From Desulfovermiculus halophilus DSM 18834 (GTDB lineage Bacteria; Desulfobacterota; Desulfovibrionia; Desulfovibrionales; Desulfothermaceae): 64,000 nucleotides of DNA. Position 1 is the stretch's first letter. The number at the start of each line of letters is the position of its first letter. Location: contig NZ_JIAK01000009.1 of assembly GCF_000620765.1 (NCBI RefSeq), positions 1 to 64,000 of the forward strand, read 5' to 3'. Below the pieces are notes generated by a model. The model saw nothing but the letters and a program-made list of their open reading frames with translations, was not told the origin of the DNA and searched no databases. This document shows, in pieces, positions 53,881 to 63,940 of this stretch. Position numbers and translations under genes: made by a program.

Positions 53881-54163
53881 CGCTCAGGTGCGCCAGGCTG
53901 AGCCGACGCAACACAATCGATACGAAACAAATTTGTATCAGGCATCCACTACGGAAAAGCACCACATGCCCGCGTATCCGCCGCCCCCGGAATGGTTCAC
54001 GAGATTCCTGGCGAGCTTGCCAGACCAGAACGACGTTCTTTACAAACAGGTCATTTCCGTCTATTTGCAGGGGAGATAGCCTAGCCCAACGTCTTCGGTA
54101 CAATCCGGCTGAATCCTTGCCCGGCTCATGATGCGAAACTCCGCAAAATCCGGCTGATTATCC

Positions 54164-56563
54164 ATGCTGCATCCTTGTGCTCCCTTTCCCTGTCGCCTCC
54201 GCTCCCTTGTCCTTTTTTCCATTATCCTGGCATGTTGCCTCCCGGCCATGGAGGCTGGGGCCCAGTCGCGCTCCCTGCGCATTGACTCCGGATCAGGATC
54301 AGAGCCGTGGATCCTGCGGGCCGAGACCATGGAAACCTTTCAAAAGAGAAAAGTGGTCGAGGCGGAAGACAACGTCCTGCTTACCCGGGGCAATGATTCC
54401 CTGCAGGCTGATTTTGCCCGATACTTCTGGGATACGGACTGGGTCTACCTGAATGGAAATATCCGCATCAGATTCGGGCCGGATACCCTGCAGGCTGAGA
54501 CTGCGGAATTTGACTTGAAGAATGAGGTGGGCTGGCTGACCAATGGGCAGATCTTCATGGAGGAATCCAACCTCTACGTGCGCGGGGACCGGATGCGCAA
54601 GACCGGCCCGGAAACCTACAGTTTCGACCAGGCCCAGGTCACCACCTGCGATGGATCCAAGCCGGCCTGGTCTGTACAGACTTCCAAAGGATCGGTGACT
54701 TTGGACGGCTACGCCCGGATGGCCCACCCCAGGTTTCAGGTCAAAGGATTCCCGGTCCTGTATGCGCCGTATTTGATCCTGCCGGCCAAAAAGGAGCGCC
54801 AGTCCGGATTCTTAATGCCCGAGATCACCACCGGAGACCGGGACGGATACGGGATCAACCTCCCCTACTACCAGGTTTTGGGCCCGGATCGGGATGCAAC
54901 CGTGTACGCCAACATGATGAGCAATAGAGGCCTCATGCTCGGCCTGGAGTACAGAACCACCCCCAATCTGATGTCCAAGGGCTATTTCCGGGCCGACTGG
55001 CTCAGTGACTCCCTGGATGACGACGATGAGAAGCTGGATCAGTTTCAAAACGACAGGTGGAACCGACCGAACACCGACCGGTTTTGGATCCGGGGCAAAT
55101 ACAACGGTCGGCTGTTCACTCCTGACTGGAAGACCAAGCTGGATGTGGACCTGGTCTCGGATCAGGACTATCTGCGGGAGTTCGACTCCGGGATGAGCGG
55201 ATTTGAGACCAGCCGGGAGATCTTTCTTTCCGAGTTCGGACGGGACATCCAGGATGAGGACGTACTGGAACGGACCAGCATCTTTCAGCTCAGCCGGAAC
55301 TGGGCCCAGATGGGGCTGACCACCCAGGTCGAGTACACCCAGGACCTGAAATACATGAACGACAACCTGTCATCGTCTCTCAATCCCACCCTGCAGCGTC
55401 TGCCGGAGGTCAATCTCGATTTTTACCAGTCCCGCCTGTTGTCCACCCCCTTGGAGTGGGAGGCTCAAAACCAAATGACCTACTTCTGGCGGGAGTACGG
55501 CACAACCGGTGTACGGACCGATCTGCACCCCCAGATCAGCCTGCCCATGCGCAATGCCTACGGGACCATCATCCCCAGGATCGGATGGCGGCAGACCCTG
55601 TATACCCTGGACCGGGTGGAAAACGATCCTGATGTGGACGGCACCACCCTCACCCGGGGGCTTTTCGATGCCCGGGTGACCGCCTTCACTTCCCTTCAGC
55701 GGGTCTTTGACTTCACTCCCAGGCAGGGCCCAGGACACGGCCTGGAAACCTCCGGCGACTCCCAGTGGACCGGCATCAAGCACACCATTCAGCCCGAGCT
55801 GGAATGGAACTTCATCCCGAACAATATTCAGGAGGACCTTCCGGACTTCGACTACCTGGACCGCATAGATCCCACAAACCGACTGACCTACTCCATTAAG
55901 TCCATTTTGACCAGACGAAAGGCCACCCTGAAGCCTGCATCCAGCGGCAACGCCACGTCCCAGATCCAGAACAGCTACCGCGATTTCTGCACCTTTGAGC
56001 TGGAACAGAGCTATGAGTTCCGGGAACCGACCCTGCGCGAAAAAGACGAGGCCATTACCCTCCGCCGTCCTTTTTCCGACATCCGGGCCGAGCTGCAGCT
56101 CCATCCGGCCTCCTGGCTCTCATTATACTCAAAGTCCTGGTTTTCACCCTACGAGTCCAGTTTTACCGAGCATGAACACACCCTGGAGGTCCGCCCGGGA
56201 AAGAACTCTTCCCTTTTCTTCGGGCTGGACTACCAAAAGGATATAGACAACGACATCTGGCATAACGGTCTGGATGAGGAGGATGATGATGATTACACCA
56301 TCGACAGCGGGCAGGACGCCATCAACGTCCTGCGGGTGGGAGGAACGCACAGGATCTCCCCTTCCTGGCAGGTGGGGGTGGACATCAAGCAGGATCTCGA
56401 AGAATCAGAGATTATCCATCAGCGTCTCAATGTCACCTACAGGCATCAATGCTGGGGCATAAATGTAGAGTTTGAGCGCACGGAGTACGACAAGAAAGTT
56501 ATGTTCATGCTCAATCTGCTGCCAATCGGGCAGTTTGGACAAGACATCAGCCTTGAGCAGTAG
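54164..56563 (+). CDS. lptD: LPS assembly outer-membrane protein LptD
   Basis: LptD is the outer-membrane barrel that inserts LPS at the cell surface with LptE. The 799-residue protein has a signal peptide (SLVLFSIILACCLPA, cleaved near AGAQ). An OstA-type jellyroll (about 50-160, VEAEDNVLLTRG and LQAETAEFDLKNE) is followed by a large beta-barrel domain with PYLILPAKKERQSGFLMPE. The acidic run DEEDDDDY near 704-712 is probably an external loop. Cysteines at about 164 and in the barrel could form the usual disulfides. Confidence 0.93.
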   Translation: MLHPCAPFPCRLRSLVLFSIILACCLPAMEAGAQSRSLRIDSGSGSEPWILRAETMETFQKRKVVEAEDNVLLTRGNDSLQADFARYFWDTDWVYLNGNIRIRFGPDTLQAETAEFDLKNEVGWLTNGQIFMEESNLYVRGDRMRKTGPETYSFDQAQVTTCDGSKPAWSVQTSKGSVTLDGYARMAHPRFQVKGFPVLYAPYLILPAKKERQSGFLMPEITTGDRDGYGINLPYYQVLGPDRDATVYANMMSNRGLMLGLEYRTTPNLMSKGYFRADWLSDSLDDDDEKLDQFQNDRWNRPNTDRFWIRGKYNGRLFTPDWKTKLDVDLVSDQDYLREFDSGMSGFETSREIFLSEFGRDIQDEDVLERTSIFQLSRNWAQMGLTTQVEYTQDLKYMNDNLSSSLNPTLQRLPEVNLDFYQSRLLSTPLEWEAQNQMTYFWREYGTTGVRTDLHPQISLPMRNAYGTIIPRIGWRQTLYTLDRVENDPDVDGTTLTRGLFDARVTAFTSLQRVFDFTPRQGPGHGLETSGDSQWTGIKHTIQPELEWNFIPNNIQEDLPDFDYLDRIDPTNRLTYSIKSILTRRKATLKPASSGNATSQIQNSYRDFCTFELEQSYEFREPTLREKDEAITLRRPFSDIRAELQLHPASWLSLYSKSWFSPYESSFTEHEHTLEVRPGKNSSLFFGLDYQKDIDNDIWHNGLDEEDDDDYTIDSGQDAINVLRVGGTHRISPSWQVGVDIKQDLEESEIIHQRLNVTYRHQCWGINVEFERTEYDKKVMFMLNLLPIGQFGQDISLEQ

Positions 56564-56732
56564 CAACAGAAACCCGAAGCCCTGCAAGAAAGACTCAACT
56601 GCAAAAAGTCGAAGACTGGGGTTAAACACATAAATTAAAATTTACAACTATTTGATTTCACTTAAAACTTTCAACTTAAAACTTAACACTGCCTGCAAAA
56701 ACATATTTTTTTGCAGGCGCATCAAGGAAGCC

Positions 56733-58508
56733 ATGGTTTTCGACATCCAGGTCCTGCCTCCAGAGCTGCAGAATCAGATAGCCGCCGGGGAGGTGGTGGA
56801 ACGTCCGTCCAGCGTACTCAAGGAGCTGGTGGAAAACGGCCTGGATGCCGGGGCGACCCGCATCTCCGCCCTCATTGAAGGCGGAGGCCAGACCCTGATC
56901 CGGGTCGAGGATAATGGACAGGGCATGGCCCCGGACCAGCTTCCTCAAGCCATGACCCGTCACGCCACGAGCAAGATCACCGCGTTTAAGGATCTGTTGA
57001 ATATCGCCAGCTTCGGGTTTCGAGGAGAGGCCCTGCCATCCATCGGTTCGGTCTCCAGGATGCAGATCCGGTCCATTCGGGAGGGGCAGAAGGAAGGAGC
57101 TGAGCTGGACGTCGAGTTTGGCCTTTTGGGTCAGGTCAAGCCCATCCCCTTTCGGGAAGGAACCAGCATCCAGGTCCGGGACCTCTTCGCCAACACTCCG
57201 GCCCGGCTCAAGTTCCTGAAAACCCAGCAGACTGAGGCCAAACGCTGCCAGGAGACAATGTGCCGATTTGCCCTGGCCAACCCGGACATCGCCTTCACCT
57301 TTATCTCCAACGACCGGACAGTGTATGACTTTCCGTCAGGCCAGGACCTTCTTGCCCGCCTGCACCGCATCTGGCCCCCGTCCATAGCCGAGCGGCTCAT
57401 CGAAGTCGAAACCCAGGAGGGAGACTACGCCATCTCCGGATTCATCGGGCACCCGGAAACCGCCCAGGGCCGAGGTGACAGGATCGTCTTCTTTGTCAAC
57501 AGGCGGCCGGTCCAGGACAAAACCTTGATCAGCGCCCTGCGCCAGGCATTCAAGGGTCGGCTTCTGCACAAGGAGTACCCCCAGGCAGTGCTGTTTCTGG
57601 ACATCCCCAGCCGGGAAGTGGATGTCAACGTCCACCCGGCCAAGCAGGAGGTCAGGTTTCGAGATGAAAAGCGGGTCTTCAGCCTCCTGCACAAGGGAGT
57701 TGCCTCGGCCCTGGCCAGGTCAAGCTTTCAAGTCGAACCCAACCCGGCCTCAACTGAAAGCTCTGTCCCTCCCAAGGAATCCAGGTACAAATTCCAGACC
57801 TTTGAGGATTTCGCAGCTCCAGGGGCTCACGAAGCTCCGTCAGATGTGGATCACCAAGACCGGCATACGGATAACGGTGTCCCCTCCGAAACTGCAGACG
57901 CCCACGGCGAGACATTCCCTCAGCCCTCCGTGCCGCACGCCCCGGCCCGGCCTGAAGTGCAGGGACTGACCTATCTGGGGCAGATCCACAACAACTATCT
58001 CCTGCTCAGCACCGTCCGAGGCGAACTTGTGGTCATTGATCAGCACGCAGCCCACGAGCGCATCCTGTATCACCGGTTTTCAACCCAGGGCGAACAGGGA
58101 GCCAAAAGACCCCTGGCCGTCCCCGTGCAGCGCGCTCTGCATCCCAGTGAGGAAGAGCACCTGGAACGGGTTATTCCCGCCCTGCGCCGGATAGGATTCG
58201 AGCTGGACCACTCTCGGGCCGGGACGGTGCTTGTCCGGGCCGTCCCAGTCCATCTGGACCCCGCCCGGGCCAAGGAGCTTCTGGATCAGATCCTGGGCCA
58301 GCAGGTCAATTCTCAAGAAGAGCTGTGGCAGATGATGGCCTGCAGGCAGGCGATTAAGGCCGGTGAAACCTTGTCCGCGCAGGAGGCGCTGGAGCTTATC
58401 CGGCTGTGGACCTGCACACCCCAAAAGGAATATTGCCCCCATGGGCGACCAGCGGTGGTCGCCCTGGGGGAACAGGATCTGGAACGGATGTTTAAGCGCC
58501 AGGGGTGA
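56733..58508 (+). CDS. mutL: DNA mismatch repair protein MutL
   Basis: MutL couples MutS mismatch recognition to strand removal. The 591-residue protein has the GHKL ATPase: GEVVERPSSVLKELVENGLD, EDNGQGMAP and SFGFRGEALPSI. An acidic/Pro linker (about 330-410) leads to a C-terminal dimerisation domain with VIDQHAAHERILYHRF and EYCPHGRP. The endonuclease motif DQHAx2E is present, but the final Glu four residues on is His, so nicking activity is uncertain. AAGGAAG precedes ATG at 56733. Confidence 0.94.
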   Translation: MVFDIQVLPPELQNQIAAGEVVERPSSVLKELVENGLDAGATRISALIEGGGQTLIRVEDNGQGMAPDQLPQAMTRHATSKITAFKDLLNIASFGFRGEALPSIGSVSRMQIRSIREGQKEGAELDVEFGLLGQVKPIPFREGTSIQVRDLFANTPARLKFLKTQQTEAKRCQETMCRFALANPDIAFTFISNDRTVYDFPSGQDLLARLHRIWPPSIAERLIEVETQEGDYAISGFIGHPETAQGRGDRIVFFVNRRPVQDKTLISALRQAFKGRLLHKEYPQAVLFLDIPSREVDVNVHPAKQEVRFRDEKRVFSLLHKGVASALARSSFQVEPNPASTESSVPPKESRYKFQTFEDFAAPGAHEAPSDVDHQDRHTDNGVPSETADAHGETFPQPSVPHAPARPEVQGLTYLGQIHNNYLLLSTVRGELVVIDQHAAHERILYHRFSTQGEQGAKRPLAVPVQRALHPSEEEHLERVIPALRRIGFELDHSRAGTVLVRAVPVHLDPARAKELLDQILGQQVNSQEELWQMMACRQAIKAGETLSAQEALELIRLWTCTPQKEYCPHGRPAVVALGEQDLERMFKRQG

Positions 58509-58580
58509 GCCTGTTCCGATGGGCAGATTGCGGCAGACCACTCCAGCTCGGAACCGGTCACCGGCTTTGCCATGTATCGA

Positions 58581-60584
58581 TCATATTGCCCGTCCCACGG
58601 CGAAACCGGTATGAATGGCGTGGATGGCCTGCCCCACGTTCTGGGCATCCCCGACCATCCGGCAGGAAAGCCCCGCGGCCTCCAGCTCGCTTTGCAAAGG
58701 ATTGTACGGCCGTGACCCCAGGGCCAGGATGACGCTGTCTGCGGGTATTCTGATTTGCTCTCCATCCTTTTCGACCCGGACAGCCTGCTCTTCAATCCCA
58801 ACCGCCCTGGTCTTGGTCTTGACCTTGACTTGCAGCTGGTGAAGCTCCTGGAGCATGGTCCAGCGGGTGCTCTTCCCGATATCCTGCCCAATGCGCTCCA
58901 GCATCTCCACCAGAACAATATCGTGGGTACCGTGCAGGCACTCCTTGCGCAGATAGTCACAGTCCTCCACCCGGTGCTCGAGTAGAAACTTGAGCTCAGC
59001 ACCGCCCAGCGTTCCCCGCCGGGCCAAGGCCAGTGCCGATTCCACGCCCACGGCGCCACCGCCGAGCACAACCACCCGCCGCCCGGGCCATTCCTTCTTG
59101 CCCAAAACATCCCAGGCCTGAACCACATGGGACAGGTCCGCACCTGGAAGATCCGGGATGACGGGCTCAGCCCCGGTGGCCACAATCACCTCGTCCGGGC
59201 CGAACTTGGCAATATCGGCGGCAAAAGCTTCCTTGCCCAGGATGACCTCGACTCCGGCAGCATGCACTTGGTGGGACAAGTCCCGGGCCAAAACAGCAAA
59301 CTCTTCCCGTCCTGGCGGAGCGGCAGCCAGCCACAGCTGACCGCCGAGCCGGTTTGACTTTTCCCATATGACCACCCGGTGTCCTCTGGCCCTGGCAGCC
59401 AGGGCTGCACTCATTCCGCCCGGACCTCCGCCCACGACCAGGATGGTTCTGAGCTCTGCACTGGGAGATATATCAGTCTCCAGTTCGTGACCGGCCCGGG
59501 GATTGCAGAGGCACTCCACAGGTTTAAGACGGAATATATTGTCGAAACAGCCCTGGGCGCATCCGATGCAGTGCACAATATCCTGCTCCCTGCCCTCTCT
59601 GGCCTTGTTCGGCAGATCAGGATCAGTGATCAGGGCCCGGCCCATGGCCGTCATGTCACACATACCGCTGCCGACCAGCTCCCGGGCTCCATCCGGATCA
59701 TTGATCCGGTGACTGGCTATCACCGGCACCTCGGTTCGTTCCTTGATCCGGCGGGCCAAATAAGCGAACGTAGCCCTGGGAACACTGGCCGTGATCTGCG
59801 GAACCCGGCCCTCGTGCCAGCCCACATTGACATGAAGGGCGTCCACCAACCCGTCAGAAGCCAACCTTTGAGCAACCTCCAGCAGATCACTGCTGCTCAT
59901 CCCTCCCTGCATCAGATCATTGCCGTTCATCCGGACCACCAGGGGAAAATCCGCCCCGGCCTGCTTCCGGACTGCACCCAGGACTTCCAGGGGAAAGCGC
60001 ATCCGATTGGCAAAGCTCCCCCCGTACTCGTCCTCCCGCAGGTTGGTGACTGGCGAAATAAACTCGCTGATCAGATAGCCTGTACCGGCCAGGATCTCGA
60101 CGGCGTCAAACCCCGCTTCCCGCACCCTGGCCGCGGCCCGGCCGAAGTTGCGGACGATCCCTTGTATTTCGTGGATTTCCAGAGCCCTGGGCCGCTCGCC
60201 GGTCAGCTTGGAGGCCAGGGCAGAAGGAGCAACAGCCTGCTTGCCGTCCATAAAAAAAGAAAAATTGTACCGCCCGGCATGATTGAGCTGAAGACAGCTC
60301 TTGGCCCCGTTTTCCTCAATGGTCCGGGCCAATGCGGACAGTCCGGGGATAAAATCGTCGTTGTGGGCCCCGATATTCAGGCTGGACCCGGACTGCTCAT
60401 CAATGGTCGCATACCCGGCACAGATGATTCCGGCCCCGCCCTGGGCCCTGTGGGCGTAGAAGCCCTGGATTTGCTCGGTCACCTGTCCCTGATCGGCCAT
60501 GTTCAGGTGCATGGCAGGCATATAGATCCGGTTCGCAATCTCCAGAGAGTTGATGGTTATGGGCTGAAACAGGGGATCGTGCAT
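58581..60584 (-). CDS. Old-Yellow-Enzyme/2,4-dienoyl-CoA reductase-type flavin oxidoreductase
   Basis: This 667-residue enzyme has three parts: an N-terminal FMN TIM-barrel (about 1-350, SCLQLNHAGRY), a [4Fe-4S] site CIGCAQGCFDN with a fourth Cys in VECLCNP, and a C-terminal FAD/NAD(P) domain (VVGGGPGGMSAALAARARG, VVLGGGAVGVESALALA). This is the FadH/trimethylamine-dehydrogenase layout, which passes electrons NAD(P)H-FAD-Fe/S-FMN to an enone or nitro substrate. ATG at 60584 has GAGGAGGCG upstream. A promoter with an operator-like palindrome lies 60-80 nt upstream. Confidence 0.92.
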   Translation of the reverse strand: MHDPLFQPITINSLEIANRIYMPAMHLNMADQGQVTEQIQGFYAHRAQGGAGIICAGYATIDEQSGSSLNIGAHNDDFIPGLSALARTIEENGAKSCLQLNHAGRYNFSFFMDGKQAVAPSALASKLTGERPRALEIHEIQGIVRNFGRAAARVREAGFDAVEILAGTGYLISEFISPVTNLREDEYGGSFANRMRFPLEVLGAVRKQAGADFPLVVRMNGNDLMQGGMSSSDLLEVAQRLASDGLVDALHVNVGWHEGRVPQITASVPRATFAYLARRIKERTEVPVIASHRINDPDGARELVGSGMCDMTAMGRALITDPDLPNKAREGREQDIVHCIGCAQGCFDNIFRLKPVECLCNPRAGHELETDISPSAELRTILVVGGGPGGMSAALAARARGHRVVIWEKSNRLGGQLWLAAAPPGREEFAVLARDLSHQVHAAGVEVILGKEAFAADIAKFGPDEVIVATGAEPVIPDLPGADLSHVVQAWDVLGKKEWPGRRVVVLGGGAVGVESALALARRGTLGGAELKFLLEHRVEDCDYLRKECLHGTHDIVLVEMLERIGQDIGKSTRWTMLQELHQLQVKVKTKTRAVGIEEQAVRVEKDGEQIRIPADSVILALGSRPYNPLQSELEAAGLSCRMVGDAQNVGQAIHAIHTGFAVGRAI

Positions 60585-60640
60585 GACGCCTCCTCGTGAG
60601 TTGGCTTGATGGGTTTGTTGAGCCGGTATCCTGGTCCTAA

Positions 60641-60662
60641 TAGACCGGTCGTCTACTGTCAA
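60641..60662 (-). promoter_or_regulatory. -35 box with an overlapping TetR-type operator-like palindrome
   Basis: On the minus strand TTGACA (60657-60662, a perfect -35) is followed directly by GTAGACGACCGGTCTA. The inner TAGAC-N5-GTCTA palindrome (60641-60655) would lie in the spacer and block polymerase. It resembles operators of TetR-family repressors such as NemR (TAGACC-N4-GGTCTA), which controls an OYE gene. The -10 (TATTAG, short spacing) is weak. No regulator gene is adjacent. Confidence 0.5.
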
Positions 60663-60857
60663 TGATGGGCGTGCCCTTTCTTTGATGCCTTCCGGCCAGT
60701 TCCGAACTGCTTTAGTCCCGGAACCGGGCGTCCTTTCCTCGGAGACATTGACAACAGCGCTCGGATACGGCATTGAAGTTCTGCCTTGTTCATAGAACAG
60801 GGCGGGACCGAAAACAGCTTTGCCCTTTATGTCCGCCGGACCGAACGGTCCTCTCCC

Positions 60858-60934
60858 GCCCCCGTAGCTCAGGAGGATAGAGCACGAGATTCCTAATCTC
60901 GGTGCCGGGTGTTCGAATCGCCCCGGGGGCACCA
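60858..60934 (+). tRNA. tRNA-Arg (anticodon CCT)
   Basis: A 77-base tRNA with acceptor GCCCCCG pairing CGGGGGC, discriminator A and encoded CCA. The anticodon stem CGAGA/TCTCG frames TTCCTAA, giving CCT. The T arm GGGTG/CGCCC holds TTCGAAT. The open frame on the other strand through this region is the usual tRNA artefact. Confidence 0.96.
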
Positions 60935-60942
60935 GTATGTCA

Positions 60943-60988
60943 GGGGGGTTACGGGATGCATCTGAAAGCAGACTGTACCCCCTTTTTT
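60943..60988 (+). terminator. possible terminator after tRNA-Arg
   Basis: GGGGGG-T-TAC is paired at a distance with GTACCCCC, followed by six T. The loop is long (about 24 bases), so this is a moderate candidate for ending the tRNA transcript. Confidence 0.5.
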
Positions 60989-61048
60989 GTTGGCCATTCG
61001 ACACAGAGTAGATTTTCATTTAGAATCATCTAGGGTGGATGGAGTTTC

Positions 61049-62329
61049 TTGAGCATTTCTTTTATCCACCACAACATTGAAATATTTATGCATACAGACA
61101 CCACATACACAATGCACTCCGGCAGCAAAAAGATGCTGATTCGTACAGCAGACATCCTGGAGAGCTTGAACATTGCCTACTGGCTCGAGTCCGGTACCCT
61201 GCTCAGTCTGTGGCGGGAAAACGGAATATCTGGCTGGCATACCAATATAGATCTGGGGATCGAGGCCAAGGACCTTCCTACCCTGAGAGCAGCACAAAAG
61301 GACTTGCCTCGTTTGTTTCGAATGAAGCTGGTTGCCGATCAGACCGGCCGGGAGTGGACTGGCCAACCCATCAGCCGGGCAAAGATCATGTATACCTGGC
61401 AGAGCAGCCACAAAAATCCTTTGTGCGTTAATATCACCATAAAGCATAAAACAGATTCGGAATATAGATGGGTGGACCACAAAACATGCAAGGCAGTACC
61501 TGCCCATCTCCTGGTAGAAAGGAGCAGAGTAGTTATAGATGGCAGAGCCTATCCGGTTCCCAAAAAACCGGAAGCCTATCTACGCGCCAGGTACGGGGAG
61601 TGGAAAACACCCAAAAGATACTGGTTCTCCACCATCGACGATTGCTCCATTGCTTCTGAACAAAGGCTGGCTCAAGTTCCCTTCAAGCCCCGGCAAGCGA
61701 AAAGTCAGCCCAAGCCGGTTCTGACCGGTAACGCCCTGGACAATATGAAGAAATTTCTGTTGCGGACCATTGACATTTTCAACCAGGTTGGGGTCCGCTA
61801 TTGGCTGGATGATGGGACATTGCTGGGCATTATGCGGGAAGGGGACCTTATTCCCTGGGACAATGACGTGGACCTGGGCATCGCCGGTGAGAGCGTTCCC
61901 CTGGTTCTACGCAGCAGGTACCGCTTTCTGCCCCAGTACATACTGATTCCCAAGACCGGACATACCCCCTGGTTGCCGACTTCATGCCGGAAATTCAAAT
62001 TCGGCTCACCGTTACGACAGATAGAGAGATACGTATACCGGTACCTTCCGCTTCTCCCACACAGACCAAAGACACCTCGGCCCTGGGGAGACCTCATCGC
62101 CAAATACAGGGTTGGCGATGAGTATGTATGGCTGGATTGCGGCATGCTGAAAAAGGTCCCGGCCAAGTTCTTCGACCGGCTGGATACCATCCAATGGGAA
62201 GGGCGGACAGTATGCATTCCTGCCCATGTTGAGGAATATCTGCAGATCCGCTATGGGAACTGGCGAGAGCCGGATCCCTCATTTCGAACCGGGCTTGATG
62301 ACAGCGCTATTGCTGAAAGAGGAATATGA
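61049..62329 (+). CDS. tandem LicD-family phospho-transferase
   Basis: This 426-residue protein has two LicD/fukutin-like units. Unit 2 (about 225-425) has the canonical active site YWLDDGTLLGIMREG and PWDNDVDLGI. Unit 1 (about 20-200) has the same layout, YWLESGTLLSLWRENG, but the metal motif is WHTNIDLGIE with Asn where Asp is usual. LicD enzymes transfer phosphocholine-like groups from CDP donors to sugars. Directly ahead of a PEP mutase-nucleotidyltransferase gene, it is a good candidate for placing an aminoethylphosphonate group on a glycan. The start is TTG at 61049 with GGAG upstream, or ATG at 61088. Confidence 0.82.
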   Translation: MSISFIHHNIEIFMHTDTTYTMHSGSKKMLIRTADILESLNIAYWLESGTLLSLWRENGISGWHTNIDLGIEAKDLPTLRAAQKDLPRLFRMKLVADQTGREWTGQPISRAKIMYTWQSSHKNPLCVNITIKHKTDSEYRWVDHKTCKAVPAHLLVERSRVVIDGRAYPVPKKPEAYLRARYGEWKTPKRYWFSTIDDCSIASEQRLAQVPFKPRQAKSQPKPVLTGNALDNMKKFLLRTIDIFNQVGVRYWLDDGTLLGIMREGDLIPWDNDVDLGIAGESVPLVLRSRYRFLPQYILIPKTGHTPWLPTSCRKFKFGSPLRQIERYVYRYLPLLPHRPKTPRPWGDLIAKYRVGDEYVWLDCGMLKKVPAKFFDRLDTIQWEGRTVCIPAHVEEYLQIRYGNWREPDPSFRTGLDDSAIAERGI

Positions 62330-62335
62330 GCTCAT

Positions 62336-63940
62336 ATGAACAAAGCCAAAACTACTCTGCTGCGTGAATTGCTTACCAGCAAATCGCTGGAGTTCATCTG
62401 CGAGGCGCACAACGGATTGAGCGCCAGGATCGTGGAAGAGGCTGGATTTTCAGGCATCTGGGGCAGCGGGCTCTCGATTTCAGCCGCCCTTGGAGTGCGT
62501 GACAGCAATGAGGCCAGCTGGACCCAGATCCTGGAGACAGCAGAATTCATGAGTGATGCCACCCAAATCCCAATATTGCTTGACGGGGATACCGGCTACG
62601 GCAACTTCAACAACTTTCGCCGCCTGGTTAAAAAGCTGGAGCAGCGCGAAATTGCAGGCGTGTGTATTGAAGACAAGCGCTTTCCCAAGGCCAATTCCCT
62701 GATCGAAGGCAAACAGCAGCCCCTCGAAGACATCGATACCTTTTGCGGCAAAATCAAGGCCGGAAAAGACACCCAATCCGATCCGGACTTCTGTATCGTG
62801 GCCCGGGTTGAGGCCTTTATAGCCGGACTTGGTCTCAAGCAGGCCATCGAGCGGGCCGAGGCCTATCGCCGGGCCGGGGCAGATGCTGTCTTGATCCACA
62901 GCAAGAAAAGGACCGCCGCGGATATTGAAGCCTTTATGCGCGAATGGGCCGACCGGCACCCGGTGGTCATCGTTCCGACCAAGTACTATTCGACTCCCAC
63001 TGGACATTTCCAGGACATGGGGATCAGCCTGGCCATTTGGGCCAACCATATTGTCCGGGCTTCAGTACAAGCTATGCAGAAAGCTGCTCAAAGAATCCAT
63101 GCCGAAGAATCAGTAGCCTCCATCGAAGACCATATCGTACCAGTATCTGAAATATTCCGCCTTCAAGGAGCCCCGGAACTGGAAGCGGCCGAAAACAGAT
63201 ACGACACCCTGCAGAACAGCAGAGCGAAGACAGTCATCCTAGCTGCCAGCCGGGGAAGCCAGTTTGGAGAAATGACCGCCGATCGTCCCAAGGCTATGCT
63301 TAAGGTCAACAACAGAGCAATCCTGGACGACACTGTTGCCAAGCTTAATAAGCACAAGATCAATGACATTTACGTTGTCCGCGGATACATGAAGGGCGCC
63401 ATATCCGGCGACGGCTACAATACCATCGATAATGCCGCGTATGCCGAAACAAACGAGCTCTACTCCCTGTATCTGGCCAGGCACGTCCTTGAAGGTGAGA
63501 GCCTGATCATGTATGGGGACTGCCTATACCGATCCCATCTGATTACCGATATGCTGGACAAAGAGGCGGATATTCGCATTTTGGTCGATGCGGACAAGGA
63601 CACAAGTTCAAAAGAGCATGACCATGTGATGTGCAGCAGGCCATACACCAACGACTTCCTGAACAAAGATATTTATCTTCAAGATATATCAGTAAAAGTC
63701 TATGACGAGACAGCCCATGGCGAATGGGCGGGGATCATTGCCTCCAGTCCAAAGGGGACACGGATGATTCGTGACACCCTGGAAAAAATGAGCACATGGG
63801 AAAACTTCAATCAACTGGCCCTCACAGATATGCTCCGGGAACTCATACCGGCCTGTACCATCCAGGTCGTCTACACCAAGGGCGGCTGGCTGGACGTGGA
63901 CAACCTCCTCGATATCGCAGATGTTGGAGAATTTCTGTGA
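62336..63940 (+). CDS. pepM: phosphoenolpyruvate mutase fused to a nucleotidyltransferase
   Basis: This 534-residue bifunctional protein has PEP mutase in residues 1 to about 290, forming the C-P bond of phosphonopyruvate. The diagnostic motif [11 protein letters not shown] matches EDKxxxxNS, and [11 protein letters not shown] holds the metal site. Residues about 300-534 form a sugar/choline-type nucleotidyltransferase ([21 protein letters not shown]), in which the usual LAAGxGxR Gly is Ser. Such fusions (PntC-like) activate 2-aminoethylphosphonate as CMP-AEP. It starts 6 nt after the LicD gene and overlaps the next gene by 4 nt. Confidence 0.92.
   Translation: MNKAKTTLLRELLTSKSLEFICEAHNGLSARIVEEAGFSGIWGSGLSISAALGVRDSNEASWTQILETAEFMSDATQIPILLDGDTGYGNFNNFRRLVKKLEQREIAGVCIEDKRFPKANSLIEGKQQPLEDIDTFCGKIKAGKDTQSDPDFCIVARVEAFIAGLGLKQAIERAEAYRRAGADAVLIHSKKRTAADIEAFMREWADRHPVVIVPTKYYSTPTGHFQDMGISLAIWANHIVRASVQAMQKAAQRIHAEESVASIEDHIVPVSEIFRLQGAPELEAAENRYDTLQNSRAKTVILAASRGSQFGEMTADRPKAMLKVNNRAILDDTVAKLNKHKINDIYVVRGYMKGAISGDGYNTIDNAAYAETNELYSLYLARHVLEGESLIMYGDCLYRSHLITDMLDKEADIRILVDADKDTSSKEHDHVMCSRPYTNDFLNKDIYLQDISVKVYDETAHGEWAGIIASSPKGTRMIRDTLEKMSTWENFNQLALTDMLRELIPACTIQVVYTKGGWLDVDNLLDIADVGEFL

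Noticed and set aside
58313-59185. 290-codon frame overlapping mutL and the OYE gene
   Set aside because: It is a shadow frame, rich in W, R and P, of two well-supported genes.
59379-60599. 406-codon plus-strand frame opposite the OYE-type gene
   Set aside because: Its sequence is explained as the antisense of a clear enzyme; high GC keeps the opposite strand open.
60585-61019. Long N-terminal extension of the OYE-type gene
   Set aside because: It reads through the antisense of tRNA-Arg and gives the familiar tRNA-artefact peptide; GAGGAGG marks the true start at 60584.
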